In this document: positions 47,101 to 64,000 of the stretch, in pieces | Position numbering within the stretch: the stretch's first letter is position 1 | Layout of the letters: the number at the start of each line of letters is the position of its first letter | From: Arctopsyche grandis | Lineage: Eukaryota; Arthropoda; Insecta; Trichoptera; Hydropsychidae | DNA: 64,000 bases | Direction: 5' to 3' | Assembly: GCF_051622035.1 (NCBI RefSeq) | Contig: NC_135364.1 | Span: 12,579,501-12,643,500 of the forward strand | Translations under genes and position numbers: made by a program | The notes under the pieces: model-generated | Databases searched by the model: none | What the model saw: the letters and a program-made list of their open reading frames with translations, nothing else | What the model was told of the DNA's origin: nothing

Positions 47101-47879
47101 AGTTACATACATCAAGTATCTATTAAAGCTAGTTTGATTGTATAATTTAAAATTCTTAAAACTTCGTACACATAATCCAATTTTGCCCATCTATATCCAC
47201 AGTATAATACAGATTACTACTAATTGTCTTTTAGTATGAAGGAGTTTGGAGGAGGTGCAATATTGGATCTGGGAATTTATGCTCTGCAATTCGCTCAACT
47301 GATCTACAAAGACGATCCGATCAAAATTTCATGCACCGGTCACTTGGGCATTTGTGGCATAGACGAGTCGATGTCCTGCATATTGAGATACAGCAATGGA
47401 AGAATCGCTACGATCACGACCCACTCGAAAGTCCTGCTGCCGAACGAGGCCATAATCATCGGCACAAAGGGCTCGCTTAAAGTTAGTTGAATACAAACAA
47501 CGCAAATATCAAGATTGATGAATTATTAATTGCATTATTCATTTAGCTCTCGACATTTTGGGCGCCTACCATATTACAAACGTCTGCGGCTAATATCACA
47601 GAATGGCAACTGCCACATGCTCGACATAGATTCAACTTCCACAACAGTGCTGGACTTACATACGAAGCTCAGGAATGTCGTCGGTGTATCAGAGCTGGTA
47701 AAACTACTGCACACAAATTTTATAGTCTTTTTCTGACTGATGTTTTAAATATGTTCCATTCGCTTTCAGGCTTAATAGAGAGTTCTAAGCTCACCCACAA
47801 CGAAACATTGTCGATAGCAAAAATCGCAGACGAACTACAAAGACAAATGAGTATTCCGATAAACAATGCGATAGATTAG
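44170..47879 (+). CDS. Trans-1,2-dihydrobenzene-1,2-diol dehydrogenase-like gene C
   Basis: The third, more diverged tandem paralogue. Exons: 44170-44371, 46795-47086, 47235-47481, 47547-47697, 47770-47879; 1002 nt, 333 codons. Intron positions and phases equal those of A and B. Exon 4 is one codon longer and exon 5 one codon longer. The nucleotide loop is GIVDVG. H79, EKP with K97, W125, D176 and Y180 are retained, so activity is likely, but surrounding residues differ (LHH at 77-79, CTSYEDS after EKPL). Intron 1 is 2.4 kb and holds two TTAA-flanked transposons. The gene converges with the p38 kinase gene 1.85 kb downstream. It probably has a changed substrate range, by inference only. Confidence 0.9.
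44747..45267. mobile_element. TTAA-flanked MITE with GAGGG ends, 521 bp
   Basis: Bounded by TTAA at 44743-44746 and 45268-45271. The left end is 'GAGGGTTGGACACC'; the right end read inward is 'GAGGGCTGTACACCCG'. No open frame of note. The right TTAA is also the left TTAA of the next element, so the two are exactly adjacent. TTAA duplication suggests piggyBac-type mobilisation, although the ends differ from the other family here. Confidence 0.65.
45272..46229 (+). mobile_element. Internally deleted piggyBac-like element, 958 bp
   Basis: TTAA on both sides (45268-45271 and 46230-46233). Termini: 'CCCTTTGGCTGCTACGAGG' at the left and, read inward from the right, 'CCCTTTGACTGCTACAACAA'. piggyBac-type elements insert at TTAA and have CCC...GGG ends. 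The interior has an acidic open frame at 45831-46058 that may be a transposase N-terminus, and several hundred bases without coding. The catalytic core is absent, so the element cannot move on its own. Confidence 0.8.
45831..46058 (+). pseudogene. Possible piggyBac transposase N-terminal remnant
   Basis: A 75-codon frame begins MISDSESDESE and is rich in Asp, Glu, Ser and Asn, ending soon after 'EPEIEELLFKKL'. Acidic, disordered N-termini of this kind are common in piggyBac-like transposases. The catalytic DDD core and the cysteine-rich C-terminus are missing, and the stop is followed by an AATAAA (about 46064). The identification depends mainly on the surrounding TTAA/CCCTTTG element; the peptide itself is low complexity. 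Confidence 0.5.
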
Positions 47880-49727
47880 TATTGAATTTGAGTATTATTG
47901 TATTTCATAATTAAACACGAGTAATTTTATAAAATCTTTTAATTGTGCACATGTTTTAAACCTAAAAAAATCACAAGTACAACAAAAATATACATTAAAT
48001 TAATAACGCGGAAGCATCAACATAAAATAAAATATTTTAGCACCTAGGAAATTTGTCATTAGCAATTAACTTAGTATGTAACAATATAACAAATTTATTA
48101 CATATTACTTTATCTATATGTGAAGTATTAATAGATAAAATATTGTTCTGCTAATTTGTATGTTTTCTCTTAAATTTAATGCGTCCAACAGTTGGAAAAT
48201 TTTCAAATTGTCATTTACAGCATGATTTTTTCAATAATCAATACTAAATAATTAAACAAATTCGAGAGTTGGATGTATAATAGAACATAAAAAAAACTCA
48301 TACACACATCGAATATAAATGGTCGTACATGTTTAACTGTTTTTTTTGTTTAATAATAAGTTTATCTATTCACACATTTTTATCTTAAATAATAGAAGTT
48401 GGCTAAACTAAGAGCATTACTTATCAATCGACAGTAGTTTCTTGAATATTTATAGTAAAATTTGTTGTCCACTCTTAGCTACATATGAGTTTCTTAAAAC
48501 AGAAATGAATGATTATTAATTACACTTAAAAGTAGAGAAAAACATACGTGTTGTATTGATCATCACATTTGCAAAACGCTATTTAATAAAAATATAATAT
48601 ATACTCTAAAATTTACAAATACGAAAATTGTGAAGGCACATTTTCACAAAGATTTGTCCAACTCTATGAGCAATCGAAGTGTGTGCAAAATTTTAATTCA
48701 GCTTGATATGTCCTCTAATTAAAATGTAATACAAATATTTGTTACACACATTAAAATAATACTGATCTGTATGGCATAACAAAACTATCCAAAAAAAAAA
48801 AAATTACATTTTTATGCCATTTAAAATGATTGTTTTGCTTATTGCGTAGAAAGTCGGTTTGCAATATTTTCCTAATTTCTCTTAGAAAAATATAACTATG
48901 TAACTTAACATTAAATTCGCGTCTTTGTCTGTATTTTTTTTCAAAAAAAATCGAAATACAACACTCACGCGCAATTTATTTAGACAAATAACATTGCATT
49001 ATTGAAAATGTGCATTTTCACTAAATTAGGTGCCACACCAGAAAAACCGTAAGATCAAGCTGAATTTTTGCCACATAAAAAACTTATACAACGCAGTGTA
49101 CAAAATCGTTAACAAATTTCTTAATTTAAAATTATTATTTTAGGTTACCTTGAAAATTTGTATTAAAAATGCATCACTCGTAAATCAATAAGTACTTTAC
49201 AATGTCATTGAAAACCTTGAAATTATTGTGTTTTATTATCAATAAAATTGAACATGAATCAATATACATACATATAATAAAATGATTTTTCCCGGCTAAC
49301 GACAATATCACATTATCCAATTATGTAAGCATAATGCGTCACCATGATGCAAAAAAACACATAAAACATTAGAATTATAAAAAAATTAATATAAATTAAG
49401 ACCTTTAAGAAACAGCATAAATACTAAAAAAACTCTGGCAAATTTTATGCTTCTGAATATTTAAATGTATATCACTACATATTCATTCAAAGCACAATAA
49501 TTCATATGAGCGTATAACAAATTGTAATTAGCGTTTTTTACCTTTTCTTATTTCATAAGAAAATATTATTTTAGCATATAACCATATTGTTTTTAAAGTG
49601 AAAAAGTATAGTTAAGTATATTGATCTCAATTCGATAATTACAAATAATTTATTTCGATGATTATTGAACAATAAATATACGGAAGTAAAATAGTCACAA
49701 TCAAATTAACAATGAATATTTTCCACC
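47880..49727. other. Convergent 3' intergenic region
   Basis: The 3' untranslated regions of dehydrogenase C (plus) and the p38 kinase gene (minus) face each other here. It is very AT-rich with many possible AATAAA signals on both strands, including one for the kinase on the minus strand near 49649. No gene, hairpin RNA or transposon was recognised. Confidence 0.55.
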
Positions 49728-61101
<11,374 letters not shown>

Positions 61102-61400
61102 GGCTACGACGAAGCTACGGAGCTACGGCTTCTGCAGCCGTCACTCGTCACTCGCCACACGCAGATCGCACGTCCCGTCCCCGACTCCACCACTTCTAAT
61201 TCTACGCCCCCACACCACATTCCACTGACGACGATCCTAAGCGACGCGATTGCGACCATTCCAATTGGATTCTTATTAGACGTCGATACTCTATACGTAT
61301 TTTTTTACGAATTCCGGGGAAAATAGTTTCGTGATTTTTAAGAACAGCATTTGTTCAATACATAAATAATAATGTGACGTGGTAAAACGGGAGAAAGGGA
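61102..61400 (-). promoter_or_regulatory. p38 5' untranslated region and promoter
   Basis: Sequence upstream of the p38 start codon on the minus strand. It is more GC- and CpG-rich close to the ATG (61102-61215) and AT-rich further out, as expected for an insect promoter and leader. No TATA box or initiator could be assigned with confidence. A transposon begins only about 310 bp from the ATG (61413), so the promoter may be compact. Confidence 0.45.
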
Positions 61401-61412
61401 TCCGCCGATTAA

Positions 61413-61497
61413 CCCTTTGACTGCTGACATCTTTTCTGTTGAAAGCCCGCCACGCTGAAAATTTCGCCAACATTTCCAACTAGAATTATTTAGAAAT
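61413..61497 (+). mobile_element. piggyBac-type MITE, left end, interrupted
   Basis: TTAA (61409-61412) then 'CCCTTTGACTGCTGACATC' and 'GAAAGCCCGCCACGCTGAAA', closely matching 54162-54240. The match stops at about 61497 and resumes at 63097 ('TATAAAAATTGTAGCTAATC'), the next part of the same element. The MITE is therefore split by about 1.6 kb of inserted DNA. Its right terminus is missing. Confidence 0.75.
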
Positions 61498-62281
61498 TGT
61501 AACACTAAGTCCTTCTCACCGGCTCTACCTCACGGGAGCGAAAGTGAAAAGGTCGAAAAAGCAAATATCGGAAGGCAAAGATCGAAAATCAAAAAAAAAA
61601 GGTGCATGGTAAACATGTATATATAATATATATAGGAGGGTTGAAGGTTTTGGACCATTTCCCAGCCTATGGAAATTCAGTTGAATTTTGAAGAGGATCT
61701 TTATTACTCGATTAATACAGGTGTATTTGTATGTACAGCGAAGTAGGTAAAGGATTCACTGGAACGAGCTAGGTCGAGTTCCTGAAGCTCACTGGCATCT
61801 GGGGACGATGCACTGATTTATAAAGGTGTTGCTTGAGCTGGAAGATTCAGACGGGGTCGAGGTCTTCCTTTGTGTTCGATGTTTGATGCGTAGTTGCGTA
61901 GCTCCTTGGGATTTCCCGTGTACTCGTGATTGCGTATCTGGAGCGAGTCGAATCGCCTTTATGGGTAAGCTGGACGAAGTATTTCGGCCACGGCTAACTT
62001 TCGTGTACGAGAAGAGGACACGATGATGTCATTTGTACAGATTAAGTTCGATGAGGGAAATAGGTGATATCACAAGTCGTGCTATATCTCTACATATATA
62101 TCAGTGGAATGCGGTGAAATTATCTCTTTTTGTCACACAGTCTTGTTTAAATGTGCACAGGATACGGGAGGAAAAGCCTGTTCCTGTTGTATTATGCTCG
62201 CGCAAATTAAGTGAGGATGTACGACGGGGGGCGAGAGACTTTTACCGCACGCTACTGATATATATACTAACCGTTTTTTAT

Positions 62282-62515
62282 GGTTCGGTGATTACTAGTC
62301 AAATGTGAACCGGTCGCTCTAGATCGGTCACACGTGATCACCCGTCACACTAAAACTGGTCACACCCGAAAATTGTTCGTTTTCGATTGACCAGTTTTTT
62401 CGTGACTAATTTTCGGGTGTGACCAGTTTTAGTGTGACGGGTGATCACGTGTGACCGATCTAGTGCGATCAGTTGTCCTGTGACTGGTTCACATATGATT
62501 AGTAGTCAGTTTACC
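62282..62515. mobile_element. Foldback-family element, fourth copy
   Basis: The left end is 'GGTTCGGTGATTACTAGTCA'; the right end read inward is 'GGTAAACTGACTACTAATCA'. The arms carry 'GATCGGTCACACGTGATCAC' and 'AAACTGGTCACACCCGAAAA' with their inverses, as in 36966-37225. Flanks GTTTTTTAT (62273-62281) and GTTTTTCAT (62516-62524) match at 8 of 9 bases. Confidence 0.75.
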
Positions 62516-62539
62516 GTTTTTCATATGTATGCATGATAA

Positions 62540-63080
62540 ACGAATATTTTCGACTTTTTCACGGTCACCCCTCCTCACCACCCCTTCAGTTGGTAGCAAT
62601 GCCAATGGTTGGGCTGGTAGCCCCGACCCCCACTCCCCAGACGCAGCTTCCCGGGCACGCTTAAGCAGAAGTTCTTTCTGTTCTACCCAGACCGTCACTT
62701 GAAGCAGTCGTGAAATCACATATCTCTTGCCATCGGACCTCCAGCAGACACACACGTGTGTCCCACCCGTTCTCTTCTAGCCAGGCTTCAAATAAATGCG
62801 GTTGAGCTTCAGTTGTAGCGTAACAGCTCCTGTAGTTCCCGCTCTCGTCATACGCAACTGTTCGCCGAACAGCCTGAAGCCGCCCACGCTAGAGGAAGGA
62901 CCTCGTGACTTGATCTCCAGACGAGCATACAACCAGGAGGACTCTTACGATACAGAACGACACATTCCAGGTCAGTCCACGGTATGCCTTCATAGGTGTT
63001 CCTGAAAGGACACCTGTTCGTCGCCACTTGCGTGTTCCAACGTGGAAGCTGTTTCCTGCGCGAAAAGGTGGTCGTCACAA
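62540..63080 (-). pseudogene. Unidentified coding-like segment, probably transposon
   Basis: GC-rich compared with its surroundings. On the minus strand two overlapping frames (63078-62848 and 62755-62489) read as if one protein had been shifted, for example 'VWVEQKELLLKRAREAASGE'. Base composition and frame suggest former coding sequence. I do not recognise the family. Its position inside nested insertions points to a mobile element, and a captured host fragment is the alternative. Confidence 0.35.
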
Positions 63081-63096
63081 AATCTAATGGAAAGCA

Positions 63097-63155
63097 GGTA
63101 TAAAAATTGTAGCTAATCCAAACAAACCCTAGATCACTACCCTAGATAACTACTG
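63097..63155 (+). mobile_element. piggyBac-type MITE, continuation of the split copy
   Basis: 'TATAAAAATTGTAGCTAATC' and 'CAAACAAACCCTAGAT' match 54246-54290, directly following in the element the part seen at 61413-61497. 'CCCTAGAT-ACTAC' is duplicated in tandem here. The similarity ends at about 63155. Confidence 0.7.
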
Positions 63156-64000
63156 TCTGAGAGCGTGAGACTGTAAAACTGTACGTACCTAGACAATGGA
63201 TAATCACTCAATAAACGCTTTGAAGCGACTTTGGCCTTTCATTTGGATCCTACAAACCCACCCCTACGCAACAATACGACATAAATACAATACAAAAAAA
63301 AAAATATTCGAGGAAGCTCGTTCTCCATTACAATGTTATATTTATCTTTATGAAATGCTATTAAATAAAAATAAAGCGACCATTCATCCTGGTTTTCTGG
63401 ATACTTGGTAAATCAGGAAATAAAACCAATACAATTTCCAAATAGATGGATTGGTTGAATGAAGAGCTGGACCTAGATGAAGACCTAAGAATCCGCCCAA
63501 ATATGGGAATGGGAAATGCATGCGTTATTGTGGCAACCATTTAACTGATTGCGACGAAATGTGCATGAGTTAAGGTCTGTTCATACCTATCCAGCACGAC
63601 CCGTATCCTGCAGGTGTCATGCAAGTGCGGATAGTATTTTTTGGTACATTATATGAACGTATTCATACTCCATTCGCGCATGCGCATGGAGTATGAATAC
63701 GTTTTTTATTTACGACTCAACAGCTTTAAATAACATTTTATTTATTCCATTTGGTTAGCAACAAAAATATATGCACCACAAGCGAAATTTTTATTCACTT
63801 CATTAATTTAATTTTAAATATTTATTGTTTTAAAAGTTACTACAGGTCACTTAAGGACTGCATGAAATAACTAAAGCAAAAATTATTACAGGGATGTATA
63901 CCAAGAGTCTTCAATGGATTCTTTAATTGCAAGATAATCACTAAATACATACATACATTATATCTAAATCGCAGGCTCTCGCAATCACATATATTACATA
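63156..64000. other. Gene-free right edge with a hairpin
   Basis: AT-rich sequence. A 71-codon frame at 63196-63411 has no recognised domain. A perfect 16-bp inverted repeat (CGTATTCATACTCCAT, 63658-63673 and 63686-63701) with a short GC-rich centre forms a 44-nt hairpin, preceded by 'TTCATACCTATCCAGCACGA', a likely MITE relic. Confidence 0.45.

Larger units (their letters stand above)
61498..63096. mobile_element. Composite insertion inside a MITE, 1.6 kb
   Basis: The DNA separating the two halves of the split MITE. It contains a left arm (61556-61613) and a right arm (62160-62222) of the palindromic element seen at 16501-16889, a GC-richer segment between them, a foldback element (62282-62515) and a GC-rich coding-like segment (62540-63080). 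No single pair of terminal repeats bounds it, so it is probably several nested insertions. Confidence 0.5.

Overview
The window is eukaryotic, almost certainly insect, nuclear DNA. It is AT-rich, its genes have small GT-AG exons, and it is full of CATA/ATGT microsatellites and many families of small transposons. The order is not fixed by the sequence. A moth or caddisfly would fit the mix of Helitron, piggyBac-type, jockey-like and RTE-like elements, but that is only inference. There is no operon, CRISPR array or bacterial feature.

The real genes are in the right-hand 40%. Three tandem plus-strand copies of a trans-1,2-dihydrobenzene-1,2-diol dehydrogenase-like gene (Gfo/Idh/MocA oxidoreductases) lie at 38565-39934 (A), 41196-42693 (B) and 44170-47879 (C). 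Each has five coding exons with identical intron positions and phases. The exons join into complete frames of 331, 331 and 333 codons. Converging on them from the minus strand is a complete p38 MAP kinase gene, stop at 49728 and start at 61101, encoding 350 residues. It carries two alternative 80-nt exons (51677-51756 and 51205-51284) for the same kinase segment. Neither both nor none can be used without losing frame, so they are predicted to be mutually exclusive. This mirrors the human MAPK14 CSBP1/CSBP2 exon pair.

The left 38 kb has no gene I can support. It holds transposon fossils, two weak exon or promoter candidates (26.9-27.0 kb and 35.4-36.1 kb) and long featureless AT-rich stretches. 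The fossils include nine copies of a tRNA-derived SINE, degenerate LINEs of three types, a Helitron tail next to a GC-rich minisatellite, two solo LTRs with 4-bp target duplications, and several palindromic foldback families.

The best candidates for undescribed elements are: (1) a foldback family with four members (20.6, 32.6, 37.0 and 62.3 kb) that share termini and are flanked by 8-9 bp duplications while their long arms differ; (2) two TTAA-flanked elements back to back inside dehydrogenase C, sharing one TTAA, one of which keeps an acidic N-terminal piece that may come from a piggyBac transposase; (3) a Tc1-like transposase fossil split by a piggyBac-type MITE; and (4) a 2.1-kb direct duplication in p38 intron 1 with an inverted copy of promoter-proximal intron at its junction.
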